A DNA stretch of 8,875 nucleotides from an uncultured Desulfobacterales bacterium (GCA_947259865.1 CAMYNZ010000217.1:1-8875), one strand, 5' to 3'; positions 1-6,397 are shown, counted from the stretch's first letter. A program made the numbers and translations. The notes: generated by a model from the letters alone, not told the origin.

Positions 1-6
1 TTTCAT
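1..6 (-). CDS. Start of an unidentified leftward gene (partial, two codons)
   Basis: Only ATG-AAA is inside the window; the rest of the gene lies beyond the left edge. The call rests on the strong Shine-Dalgarno sequence placed at a good distance upstream (minus-strand AAAGGAGGT, then AATT, then ATG). Two codons give no information on the product. A rho-independent terminator sits about 55 to 95 bases upstream on the same strand, so the gene either has its own promoter after that terminator or is controlled through it. Confidence 0.6.
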
Positions 7-11
7 AATTT

Positions 12-20
12 ACCTCCTTT
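12..20 (-). promoter_or_regulatory. Strong ribosome binding site of the left-edge gene
   Basis: Read on the minus strand this is AAAGGAGGT, a near-complete match to the anti-Shine-Dalgarno sequence, ending 5 bases before the ATG at 6-4. It is the strongest ribosome binding site in the window and fixes the start of the partial gene. Confidence 0.75.
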
Positions 21-60
21 GTGACGGATTATTTTATAAAAAGGGGGGTTTCCGATTCAT

Positions 61-100
61 AAAACAAAAAGCCCCACCAACTGTTTGGTAACGGGGCTTT
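61..100 (-). terminator. Rho-independent terminator (leftward), possibly a leader attenuator
   Basis: On the minus strand the arm AAAGCCCC (100-93) pairs perfectly with GGGGCTTT (75-68). Inside it a second stem ACCAA/TTGGT (89-85 with 80-76) closes a four-base loop, with a three-base bulge at 92-90. The arm runs into TTGTTTT (67-61), as expected for intrinsic termination leftward. On the plus strand the hairpin is followed only by GCTTAATG, so rightward termination would be weak. It lies between the region 101-340 and the gene starting at 6, so it either ends an upstream transcript or acts as an attenuator in that gene's leader. Confidence 0.75.
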
Positions 101-340
101 GCTTAATGCATGGGCAACCTCGGTTGAGGGTTATGGTTTTTTGTCATACCGCCATTCCCCATACCATCCTGCAGTGATAAAGGTCAAAGGAAAAAGCAGG
201 ACCGTTGGGACGTTGGGTTGTTATGCAATGGACGTGAAATAATGTTTTAGGATCACTGGATTCCGGGAAGGAAGAAATCAGAAGTGGACGAGTTGGATGA
301 TCCAGAATAGCTGCACCCCAATGCACCCAACCCTAGCAGA
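101..340. other. Intergenic stretch between two leftward terminators, no convincing gene
   Basis: About 240 bases lie between the tRNA terminator and the terminator at 61-100. The minus strand can be read as a 60-codon frame from a GTG at 326 to a stop at 144, but there is no proper ribosome binding site and no recognisable protein motif, so I do not call it. A small minus-strand hairpin is present near 138-122 (CCTC, AACC loop, GAGG). A weak promoter-like pair (TTGACC, 18-base spacer, TATGGG) can be read on the minus strand near 190-155. The stretch could be a leader, a small RNA or plain spacer. Confidence 0.4.
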
Positions 341-374
341 AAATAAAAAAGAGCTAACCGCAGTTGGCTAACTC
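341..374 (-). terminator. Rho-independent terminator of the initiator tRNA gene
   Basis: On the minus strand GAGTTAGCC (374-366) pairs with GGTTAGCTC (359-351) across a six-base loop. That gives nine pairs, two of them G-U, followed directly by TTTTTTATTT (350-341). It starts 12 bases after the CCA end of the tRNA, a normal place for a tRNA terminator. Confidence 0.85.
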
Positions 375-385
375 CTTGAAATAGT

Positions 386-462
<77 letters not shown>

Positions 463-476
463 TCAATCAAACAAAA

Positions 477-505
477 ATTATAATTACCCCTTTACCGTAT
501 GTCAA
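477..505 (-). promoter_or_regulatory. Consensus sigma-70 promoter of the tRNA-fMet gene
   Basis: On the minus strand TTGACA (505-500) and TATAAT (482-477) both match consensus perfectly and are 17 bases apart. The -10 box ends 14 bases before the mature 5' end of the tRNA, leaving a short leader for RNase P to remove. The -35 box and most of the spacer lie inside the last codons of the DUF167 gene, whose stop codon is at 494-492. Confidence 0.9.
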
Positions 506-830
506 GTCGTTTATTGGTCTTCATCAGGGATTCTATTCGATCCCTGAGGGTGTCCAGTTTTTTTTGGGAATCATCTGATTTCGTTTTGTAAAGCAACCGC
601 TTGTGCCGGCTGGCATGCCCGGAAATGATTTCAAGGGATGACTTCGGCAGCCCCAAACACTTAGCCAGAAATTCAATACACATACGGTTGGCGGCGCCAT
701 CAACCGGCGGAGCCGTAAGCCGGATTTTTACGGCATCCCCATAAAGACCGTTGATCTCGGTTTTTGACGACCGGGTTTGAACCAAAATATTTAATAATAC
801 ACCCCGGGGGTGACGCCGGATAAATGACAT
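492..830 (-). CDS. DUF167 family protein (YggU/UPF0235-like)
   Basis: This 112-residue protein belongs to the DUF167 (YggU) family of small, widely conserved cytoplasmic proteins with no firmly established biochemical role. The diagnostic stretch is RLTAPPVDGAANRM at residues 37-50, followed by a conserved GHASRHKRL at 71-79. The family domain is usually about 70 to 100 residues. Here it ends near residue 82 and is followed by a charged, probably helical tail (about 83-112) rich in K, D and R, which is variable in the family. The ATG at 830 has only a weak GAGAT-like ribosome binding site close to it. The gene starts 39 bases downstream of hldE on the same strand and probably shares its transcript. 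Its 3' end carries the -35 region of the initiator tRNA promoter. Confidence 0.88.
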   Translation of the reverse strand: MSFIRRHPRGVLLNILVQTRSSKTEINGLYGDAVKIRLTAPPVDGAANRMCIEFLAKCLGLPKSSLEIISGHASRHKRLLYKTKSDDSQKKLDTLRDRIESLMKTNKRLDIR

Positions 831-869
831 GTTATCTCATTGTAAAAAATAGCTTAACCAGTGCAATAT

Positions 870-2324
870 TCATCCGGGTTGGCTGCCCTTGATATTGTTT
901 ATAATCCGGGTTGAAGAAATATCCTCATTAACCGGTATCAGGACCACTCTGCCCCCCAGACCTTCAACAATTTCATGTCCGTATACTTCTTCGGTTTTAT
1001 AGTTGCTGCCCTTTGCCAGAACATCCGGACGCAGGGTTTGGATGAGCTTTTCGAGCTCACCGGTGGAAAAAATTACCACATAATCAACCACATCCAGTGC
1101 ACTGATAATTTGTATCCGTTCCCTTGCCCGGATGACCGGCCGGCCCGGGCCTTTTAGATTGGTGACCGAATCATCATCGTCGAGGGCCACCACCAGAACG
1201 TCGCCCCGTTGTTTGGCGGCCGAAAAAAACATAATATGACCGGCATGCAGCAAATCAAAGCAACCGTTTGTCAGGACAATCTTTTTTCCCTGTTTTTTCA
1301 AGTTGTTGGCTAGGTTACCGATATCGTCCAGCTCAACCTGCTTAAGGGTGGACATGTCATACCAGCGGGTAGAGGCGTTTGTCAGTTCTGCCTGACTAAT
1401 CGTTGCCGTTCCGACCTTGCCCACAACCAGGCCGGCTGCTGTATTGGCGAGCGTTACGGCCGTTTCAAGCGGCAGACCGGAAGCCAGACCCAGCCCGAGT
1501 GAGGCGATGACCGTATCGCCGGCACCGGATACATCATAAACCTGACGGGCTTCAGCTTTGATTTTATAAGGAGGCTTGTTGTTTTCCATCAAAACCATGC
1601 CGTCTTTGCCCAGCGTGATCAACACTTTGTCAATACCGGTTGATTCCAATATCCCGGCACCTGCCTCCAGAAGTGTGGATTCATCGATTATCTCGATACC
1701 CTGGGCCAGACCGGCCTCTTTTTTATTGGGTGTAATGATCGTTACACCGGCGTATTTTGTAAAATCCAGTCCCTTGGGATCGGCAATGATGACCTTACCG
1801 TGCTTCCTGGCGGTTGCAATCAATGGCTTGAGCAGGGACCGGGTGATAACGCCCTTTCCGTAATCCGATACCAGTATTACATCCACCTGTGGAATAATTT
1901 CATTGGATCGTTTTACCAGGGTCTTTAGCACCGGTGGTGATATATCTTTTTTGGTTTCACGATCGATTCGGAGAACGTGTTGATGGCCTGCAATTACGCG
2001 GGTTTTGCGTGTGGTGGGTCTTCCGGAGTCGGGCAGGACGGCTCGGGTGTCGACGCCCAGTTGTTTGAATTTTTCGAGAACTAGATTGCCGTCGGCGCCT
2101 GCTCCGACCACACCGGCTGCTGATACCTGGGCTCCCAGCGTGACCAGATTGTTGACGACATTGCCGGAACCCCCGAGGTTATATTCCTCATGGGTTATCG
2201 ATACAACTTGAACCGGTGCCTCTGCAGAAATACGCTCGACATCGCCCCACAGGTATTCGTCGATCATTAAATCGCCAACCACCAACAATTTGCAGTGACT
2301 AAATTTAGCAAGATCAAAATCCAT
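870..2324 (-). CDS. hldE: Bifunctional heptose-7-phosphate kinase / heptose-1-phosphate adenylyltransferase HldE
   Basis: HldE carries out two cytoplasmic steps in making the ADP-heptose of the lipopolysaccharide inner core. It phosphorylates D-glycero-beta-D-manno-heptose 7-phosphate to the 1,7-bisphosphate. After another enzyme removes the 7-phosphate, it transfers AMP to heptose 1-phosphate. At 484 residues it matches the two-domain form (E. coli about 477). Residues 1-320 form a PfkB/ribokinase-type kinase with GGSGN at 51-55 and DVSGAGD at 264-270, whose final Asp is the expected catalytic base. Residues about 345-480 form a cytidylyltransferase-like domain with TNGCFDLLHAGH at 352-363, containing the HxGH motif, and SSTRII near 470-475. 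The ATG at 2324 has GGAG seven bases upstream. A candidate promoter lies about 190 bases upstream, and DUF167 follows downstream. Both domains look intact. Confidence 0.97.
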   Translation of the reverse strand: MDFDLAKFSHCKLLVVGDLMIDEYLWGDVERISAEAPVQVVSITHEEYNLGGSGNVVNNLVTLGAQVSAAGVVGAGADGNLVLEKFKQLGVDTRAVLPDSGRPTTRKTRVIAGHQHVLRIDRETKKDISPPVLKTLVKRSNEIIPQVDVILVSDYGKGVITRSLLKPLIATARKHGKVIIADPKGLDFTKYAGVTIITPNKKEAGLAQGIEIIDESTLLEAGAGILESTGIDKVLITLGKDGMVLMENNKPPYKIKAEARQVYDVSGAGDTVIASLGLGLASGLPLETAVTLANTAAGLVVGKVGTATISQAELTNASTRWYDMSTLKQVELDDIGNLANNLKKQGKKIVLTNGCFDLLHAGHIMFFSAAKQRGDVLVVALDDDDSVTNLKGPGRPVIRARERIQIISALDVVDYVVIFSTGELEKLIQTLRPDVLAKGSNYKTEEVYGHEIVEGLGGRVVLIPVNEDISSTRIINNIKGSQPG

Positions 2325-2400
2325 TTTTCAACTCCGCCATGCCCAACGCTGTATTACCCTGCTTGAGCCTAAAGAAAATGTACAACTAATATAAAAACCA

Positions 2401-2431
2401 AATTATTTCAGAGGTCGGCGAGTTTTTGACG
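2401..2431. repeat. Repeat-like segment resembling the one at 8770-8800
   Basis: The two places share the pattern AATTA, TTCAG, (A/G)GGTCGG, then a T run. By eye about 22 of 28 positions match without gaps. Here it is followed by inverted repeats, and an extra AGGGGTCG lies at 2481-2488. I suspect a decayed dispersed extragenic element; two imperfect copies in one window are suggestive only. Confidence 0.35.
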
Positions 2432-2433
2432 AG

Positions 2434-2478
2434 GTCGCTGCATGAATCATCAGCGACTGCATCGTGCAAACTCATGCA
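2434..2478. repeat. Nested inverted repeats in the hldE leader
   Basis: GTCGCTG (2434-2440) and CAGCGAC (2451-2457) are perfect inverted repeats around a ten-base loop. TGCATGA (2439-2445) and TCATGCA (2472-2478) form a second, overlapping pair. TGCA-TCG-TGCA occupies 2458-2468. The two main pairings exclude each other, so a transcript could form either. The block lies about 155 to 110 bases upstream of the hldE start codon, within its likely leader. Confidence 0.5.
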
Positions 2479-2511
2479 TAAGGGGTCGTAACCAAAGAAC
2501 AGTGATTAGAC

Positions 2512-2541
2512 ATTATAACAATAGGTTAGGGGTAAAATCAA
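2512..2541 (-). promoter_or_regulatory. Candidate sigma-70 promoter of hldE
   Basis: On the minus strand TTGATT (2541-2536) is followed after 18 bases by a perfect TATAAT (2517-2512). Transcription would start near 2505, giving a leader of about 180 bases before the hldE ATG at 2324. A short dyad (CCCA, seven bases, TGGG) lies just upstream of the -35 box at about 2551-2565 and could be a binding site, though this is weak. Confidence 0.55.
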
Positions 2542-2733
2542 CATCGTGCCCCCAAGACTCCTGGGTCACATATTGGCTGCTTACAACCTTTGCATCGGTG
2601 AAATATAAATCGTCTAAAGCACCTCATATTGTTTGCATTTTTTTCGGGTATTCGGTGGTTGCCACGTAAACGGTTTAAGATAAATGTCGCAAATGCTGTC
2701 TCAGGGGTGGTTTCAAAGCCGCATGTAAATTTG

Positions 2734-2753
2734 TGGCGGTTATTGGCGGTTAT
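2734..2753. repeat. Exact tandem duplication of a 10-mer at the 4HBT stop codon
   Basis: TGGCGGTTAT occurs twice in a row (2734-2743 and 2744-2753). The downstream gene's stop codon (2742-2740) falls inside the duplication. On the coding strand the end reads ...GATAACCGCCAATAACCGCC.., so the second copy supplies the TAA. Confidence 0.8.
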
Positions 2754-3156
2754 CGAGTTTGTGGTCGATAAATTCTTTTAAAAACCGTGGCGGTCTTACC
2801 ACCCGTCCCTCACGATCGACACAAGGATGTTTCGTGTAACCCGTTGCAATGGCTTTTTGGCCGTCATCATTAAAAAGTTGATAGTCAAATTTCATACCGC
2901 CTTTTACCGCCGGATCGATTGAAGTTTCAATAACCAGCAGATCGTCGTATTGGACGGGGGTTATAAACCTGCAATACACTTCGGAGACCGGCAGATAAAT
3001 CCCACGGGATTCTATTTCCCTGTAAGTAAGCCCCAGGGATCTGAATAATTCTGTGCGGCCGATTTCAAACCAGCGCAGGTAATTGGCGTTATAGGCAAAA
3101 CCCATTTTGTCGGTGTCTCCGTATATTACCCGGCTGTTGGTCCGATGTGAGAGCAT
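2740..3156 (-). CDS. 4HBT/YbgC-like acyl-CoA thioesterase
   Basis: The 138-residue protein has the single hot-dog fold of the 4-hydroxybenzoyl-CoA thioesterase (YbgC/FadM) family, which hydrolyses acyl-CoA thioesters in the cytoplasm. The catalytic block is YGDTDKMGFAYNANY at residues 12-26. Asp16, the second Asp of DTD, corresponds to the catalytic aspartate of the Pseudomonas enzyme. The length is normal for the family. The substrate cannot be read from the sequence, and no tol-pal genes are adjacent, so a YbgC role in that system is not supported. The ATG at 3156 has only a distant AGGGG about 12 bases upstream. The gene lies 38 bases after thrH on the same strand and is probably the last of the alaC-hom-thrH run. 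The 10-base tandem duplication covers its stop codon. Confidence 0.88.
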   Translation of the reverse strand: MLSHRTNSRVIYGDTDKMGFAYNANYLRWFEIGRTELFRSLGLTYREIESRGIYLPVSEVYCRFITPVQYDDLLVIETSIDPAVKGGMKFDYQLFNDDGQKAIATGYTKHPCVDREGRVVRPPRFLKEFIDHKLDNRQ

Positions 3157-3194
3157 GAACGCTTTAACCCCTTTTCTTTTTTTTGCGGTGCAAG

Positions 3195-3809
3195 CTATTT
3201 AGTACCGTCGCTCAATTCCAATTTGATGAGACTTTTAAGTTGAGAATATTCATAAGATAATGGAAATTCTGGGAATTCTTTTTTCACATTGTCCGGCGGG
3301 CGGAACAGAAAGGCTTTATCCGCTTGTTTCATCATGGTGATATCGTTATAGGAATCACCCACGGCAATGACCGTGTACTTTAATTTCTTGAGGGAAAGGA
3401 CCGCCTTGCATTTACCATCTTTCTGGCGCAAATTGTAGGTGGCGATGGATCCATCGGCCGTTAGCGTTAACGTGTTGCAAAACAAGGTTGGCCAGCCGAG
3501 TTTTTCCATCAAAGGCTTTGCAAATTCCTCATAGGTATCAGATACCATTATGATCTGGGTTTGCGACCTGAGCCAGTTCAAAAATTCCAGGGCTCCTTCC
3601 AGCGGATCCATTGTGGCGATGACCTCCGTAATGTCTTTTAGCTTGAGTCCGTTCTTTTGAAGGATAGCCAGACGCTTTTTCATGAGTACGTCATAATCGG
3701 AAATATCCCGGGTTGTAAGTCGGAGTTCTTCGATACCGGTCCTCTCGGCCACATTGATCCAAATTTCGGGGGTGAATATTCCTTCCAGGTCTGAACAGAC
3801 AATGTGCAT
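3195..3809 (-). CDS. thrH: ThrH, phosphoserine phosphatase / homoserine phosphotransferase
   Basis: This 204-residue HAD-superfamily enzyme closely resembles Pseudomonas ThrH. ThrH hydrolyses phosphoserine and can move the phosphoryl group from phosphoserine to homoserine, giving O-phosphohomoserine for threonine synthesis. Family-typical stretches include PEIWI near 14-18, TTRDISDYDVLMK at 32-44 and LRQKD at 127-131. HAD motif I is DLEG at 7-10, with Asp7 as nucleophile and Glu9 in place of the more usual Asp. Motif II is Ser90 in VSDT, motif III a lysine near 134-136, and motif IV GDSYND at 151-156. The ATG at 3809 has GAGG six bases upstream. It follows hom by 40 bases on the same strand, which fits homoserine as substrate. 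All key residues are present. Confidence 0.95.
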   Translation of the reverse strand: MHIVCSDLEGIFTPEIWINVAERTGIEELRLTTRDISDYDVLMKKRLAILQKNGLKLKDITEVIATMDPLEGALEFLNWLRSQTQIIMVSDTYEEFAKPLMEKLGWPTLFCNTLTLTADGSIATYNLRQKDGKCKAVLSLKKLKYTVIAVGDSYNDITMMKQADKAFLFRPPDNVKKEFPEFPLSYEYSQLKSLIKLELSDGTK

Positions 3810-3849
3810 ATCGCGCCTCTTCGGTGTTGCCGGTCATCATTCCGGATTC

Positions 3850-5166
3850 TCATTTTTGAGTATTTTCGTCTTCAATGCGGATGAGAACAGGCCGATCACT
3901 GACGACGTCCAGTTCGGTTATCTGTCTGAGGGCTTTTGCAACTGATGCCTCCTTGGCTGTGTGTGTCAGCATGACCAGAGGTACCGAACCATTCGTTTTT
4001 CTGCCTTTCTGATAAGCGGACCGGATACTGATGCCGTACTTTCCTAAGATCCCTGATATTTTCGATAATACGCCGGGACGATCCATTGCTGCAAACCGGA
4101 TATAATAATGTGTAAATATTTCTTGAATAGATATCACCTCAGTTTTGCGTATATTTTCGGTTTGATAAGACAAAAGAGGTATCCGGCCGCTTGAACCGGT
4201 GATCAGGTTCCGGGAAAGATCCACCAGGTCGCTGACCACGGCGCTGGCCGTCGGCATCATTCCCGCGCCGCGTCCATAGAGCAGAATATCGCCAACCGCA
4301 TCACCGCAGACCGTCACGGCATTCACCGTACCGTTCACACTGGAAAGAAGATTATCAATGGGGATCATGGTCGGATGTACCCGAGCCTCTACGGTATCGC
4401 CTCTGTCTTTGCTGATTGCCAGAAGCTTGATTCGGTAACCGAACTGTTCGGCAAAGGCGATATCCATGGGTGTGATTTTCGAAATGCCCTCAATATAAAT
4501 GTCATTCAAATTGATATTCATCCCGTACGCCAGGGCGTTCAGGATGGCGAGTTTGTGTGCCGTGTCAAGACCGTCAATGTCAAGTTTGGGGTCCGCTTCG
4601 GCGTATCCCTGGGCTTGGGCTTCGGAAAGAGCGACTTCAAAGGTGCTGCCGTCATCGGTGATTTTGGATAGAATAAAATTGCAGGTGCCGTTTAATATGC
4701 CGATCATTGACTGTATACGGTTACCCACCAGAGATTCCCGCAGCGACTTAATAATCGGCATGCACCCTCCGGCGCTGGCTTCAAAGGCAAGGTCCACGCC
4801 CTTTGCGGCAGCCGATTTCAGTATGGTGTTCCCCTGACTGGCCAGCAATGCCTTGTTGGCAGTAACAATGTGTTTGCGGTTGTTAATGGCTCTTAAAATA
4901 AGATCTTTTGCGACGTCTTGCCCACCGATCATTTCAACCACGATGTCGATGTCCGGATCCTCCACCACCTTATATGCATCGCTGATCAGGACGCCGTCGT
5001 CAAAGCGCAAGCCCCTGTCGGTTGTGACGTCAATATCGGCGACCCATTTTAAAATAAGATTTGCGCCCACTCTGGCTCGGATAAGGTCCCTGTTGTTGAC
5101 CAGAATTCTGGCAACACCGGTACCCACCGTACCGCACCCCAGCAAACCGATGTTAATTTTCTTCAT
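3850..5166 (-). CDS. hom: Homoserine dehydrogenase with C-terminal ACT domain
   Basis: Hom reduces L-aspartate 4-semialdehyde to L-homoserine with NAD(P)H, the branch point towards threonine and methionine. The 438-residue protein has the usual three parts. An N-terminal Rossmann fold has GLLGCGTVGTGV at 7-18. The catalytic domain carries TANKALLA (Lys105), ILNGTCNFIL at 157-166 and GYAEADPKLDIDGLDTAHK at 187-205, with Glu190, Asp201 and Lys205 in the catalytic positions. A C-terminal ACT domain (about 355-435) contains DRPGVLSKISGILGKYGIS. ACT domains of this class usually mediate feedback inhibition by threonine. The ATG at 5166 has an AAGGGTGA-like ribosome binding site. A long hairpin separates it from alaC, 56 bases upstream, and thrH follows 40 bases downstream. 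Confidence 0.97.
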   Translation of the reverse strand: MKKINIGLLGCGTVGTGVARILVNNRDLIRARVGANLILKWVADIDVTTDRGLRFDDGVLISDAYKVVEDPDIDIVVEMIGGQDVAKDLILRAINNRKHIVTANKALLASQGNTILKSAAAKGVDLAFEASAGGCMPIIKSLRESLVGNRIQSMIGILNGTCNFILSKITDDGSTFEVALSEAQAQGYAEADPKLDIDGLDTAHKLAILNALAYGMNINLNDIYIEGISKITPMDIAFAEQFGYRIKLLAISKDRGDTVEARVHPTMIPIDNLLSSVNGTVNAVTVCGDAVGDILLYGRGAGMMPTASAVVSDLVDLSRNLITGSSGRIPLLSYQTENIRKTEVISIQEIFTHYYIRFAAMDRPGVLSKISGILGKYGISIRSAYQKGRKTNGSVPLVMLTHTAKEASVAKALRQITELDVVSDRPVLIRIEDENTQK

Positions 5167-5184
5167 AAAGCCGTCACCCTTTTA

Positions 5185-5226
5185 CTAGAAGCTATCTCAA
5201 AATCTTATTTTTGAGACGGCTTCTAG
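5185..5226. repeat. Long inverted repeat between alaC and hom
   Basis: CTAGAAGC (5185-5192) pairs perfectly with GCTTCTAG (5219-5226), and TCTCAAAA (5195-5202) with TTTTGAGA (5209-5216). The two stems are separated only by TA opposite CG, and a six-base loop closes the hairpin. That makes 16 perfect pairs in 42 bases. The alaC stop codon (5225-5223) is inside one arm, and hom starts 19 bases beyond the other. Neither strand has a T tract after the hairpin, so it is not a standard terminator. It may stabilise the alaC mRNA end, modulate hom translation, or be a small inserted element. Confidence 0.85.
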
Positions 5227-6389
5227 AGAATGTCGCGAATTCCCCGAACAGCCTGACGGATCCGCAACTTGTTTTCGATCAGCGCAAACCTGACATACTC
5301 ATCACCGTACTCGCCGAATCCCAACCCCGGCGAGACGGCAACTTTGGCTTCTTTTATAAGGAACTTTGAAAACTCCACCGATCCCATGTTTATAAACTGG
5401 TCCGGGATTTTTCCCCATACGAACATGGTTCCTTTGGGTTTTTTAATATCCCAGCCCACCCGTTGGAGTCCATCGATGAGGGCGTCCCGCCGCTCTTTAT
5501 AGGTCAGGCGTATCTGTTCAACACAATCCTGTGAGCCGTTTAAAGCAATGATAGAGGCAATTTGAATGGGCTGGAAAATGCCATAGTCAAGATAACTCTT
5601 TATGCGACGCAAGGCGGCCACGATCTTTTGATTGCCCACGCAAAACCCGACGCGCCAGCCCGGCATGCTGTAGCTTTTTGAAAGTGAAAAAAATTCGACA
5701 CCCACATCCTTGGCACCGCTCGCCTGCAGAAAACTGGGCGCCTTATAACCATCATAGGTCAGGTCGGCATATGCAAAATCATGGATGATCATGATTTTGT
5801 TTTCCTTGGCGTAATCCACCAGCCTTTCAAAAAATTCAAGATCGACAACTTCCGTGGTCGGATTGTGCGGATAGCTTAATATCAATACTTTGGGTCTGGG
5901 CCAGGTCTGACGCGTGGCACTCATAAGATTGTCAAAAAAAACCTGGTCCGGGCCGACCGGTATGCCCCGGACATCGCCACCGGATATGATGGCTGAATAA
6001 GGATGAATGGGATAGGTCGGGTTGGGGGTAAAAACAACATCACCCGGACGAATGGTTACCAGGATAAGGTGAGAAATACCCTCTTTGGCCCCTATGGTTA
6101 CAATGGCCTCGCTATCAGGGTCTACCGCGACATCGTAGCGCCGTTTGTACCATTCTGCGATCGCTATCCGCAACTTGGTGATGCCCATGGATGCGGAATA
6201 ACGGTGATTGTGGGGTTTTTGGGAAGCCTCGATCAACTTGTCAACAATGTGCTGCGGTGTTGCCAGGTCGGGATTACCCATTCCAAGATCGATGATGTCT
6301 TCGTCTGCGCGTCTGGCTTCCATTTTGATTTCGTTGACCGTTGCGAATACATAAGGGGGCAGCCGGTCGAGTCTGGCAAATTGCATCAT
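5223..6389 (-). CDS. alaC: AlaC-type alanine aminotransferase (PLP-dependent, class I/II)
   Basis: This fold-type I aminotransferase closely resembles E. coli AlaC (YfdZ), which interconverts pyruvate plus glutamate and alanine plus 2-oxoglutarate. Shared stretches include [10 protein letters not shown] near the start, [25 protein letters not shown] and VRFALIEN. Counting from the ATG at 6389 (388 residues), the PLP lysine is Lys238 in [15 protein letters not shown]. Asn176 is in HNPTT, Asp204 and Tyr207 in HDFAYAD, and the substrate carboxylate Arg is Arg367. An ATG at 6419 would add ten residues but has no ribosome binding site, whereas 6389 has AAGAGG eight bases upstream. LL-diaminopimelate aminotransferase is a related alternative, and the exact substrate is inferred. 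It is the first gene of the run leading to hom and thrH. Confidence 0.93.
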   Translation of the reverse strand: MMQFARLDRLPPYVFATVNEIKMEARRADEDIIDLGMGNPDLATPQHIVDKLIEASQKPHNHRYSASMGITKLRIAIAEWYKRRYDVAVDPDSEAIVTIGAKEGISHLILVTIRPGDVVFTPNPTYPIHPYSAIISGGDVRGIPVGPDQVFFDNLMSATRQTWPRPKVLILSYPHNPTTEVVDLEFFERLVDYAKENKIMIIHDFAYADLTYDGYKAPSFLQASGAKDVGVEFFSLSKSYSMPGWRVGFCVGNQKIVAALRRIKSYLDYGIFQPIQIASIIALNGSQDCVEQIRLTYKERRDALIDGLQRVGWDIKKPKGTMFVWGKIPDQFINMGSVEFSKFLIKEAKVAVSPGLGFGEYGDEYVRFALIENKLRIRQAVRGIRDIL

Positions 6390-6397
6390 TTGAGGTG

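Larger units (their letters stand above)
2325..2739. other. 415-base spacer: hldE promoter, leader with dyads, repeat-like segment
   Basis: No convincing gene is seen on either strand. A 75-codon plus-strand frame at 2442-2669 has no ribosome binding site or recognisable motif. The spacer holds a candidate leftward promoter (2512-2541) and, in the resulting leader, several inverted repeats between 2434 and 2478. A stretch at 2401-2431 resembles the one at 8770-8800. No classical terminator with a T tract is visible after the 4HBT gene. I looked for conserved core motifs of RNase P RNA and tmRNA and did not find them. Confidence 0.55.

Noticed and set aside
101..140. GCAAAGCC on the minus strand near 105-98, reminiscent of c-di-GMP (GEMM) riboswitches
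   Set aside because: The other conserved parts of that riboswitch, such as the GAAA tetraloop context and the paired receptor, are absent. The match is part of the terminator arm.
144..326. 60-codon minus-strand frame between the two leftward terminators
   Set aside because: It starts at GTG with no proper ribosome binding site and has no motif I recognise. Kept only as part of the spacer description.
2442..2669. 75-codon plus-strand frame in the spacer before hldE
   Set aside because: No ribosome binding site and low-complexity, motif-free protein. It also runs against the candidate hldE promoter.
2520..2739. Possible continuation of the 4HBT protein if one 10-base copy is removed
   Set aside because: The extended frame gives a sequence unlike the family, and the present 138 residues already match the normal thioesterase length.
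2325..2739. Possible RNase P RNA or tmRNA in the 415-base spacer
   Set aside because: The conserved core sequences of these RNAs are not present on either strand.
4499..4837. 112-codon plus-strand frame inside hom
   Set aside because: It is antisense to a clearly conserved catalytic region of homoserine dehydrogenase and is explained by the codon structure of that gene.
5185..5226. The alaC-hom hairpin as a rho-independent terminator
   Set aside because: Neither strand has a run of T after the stem, and hom lies only 19 bases beyond in the same operon.
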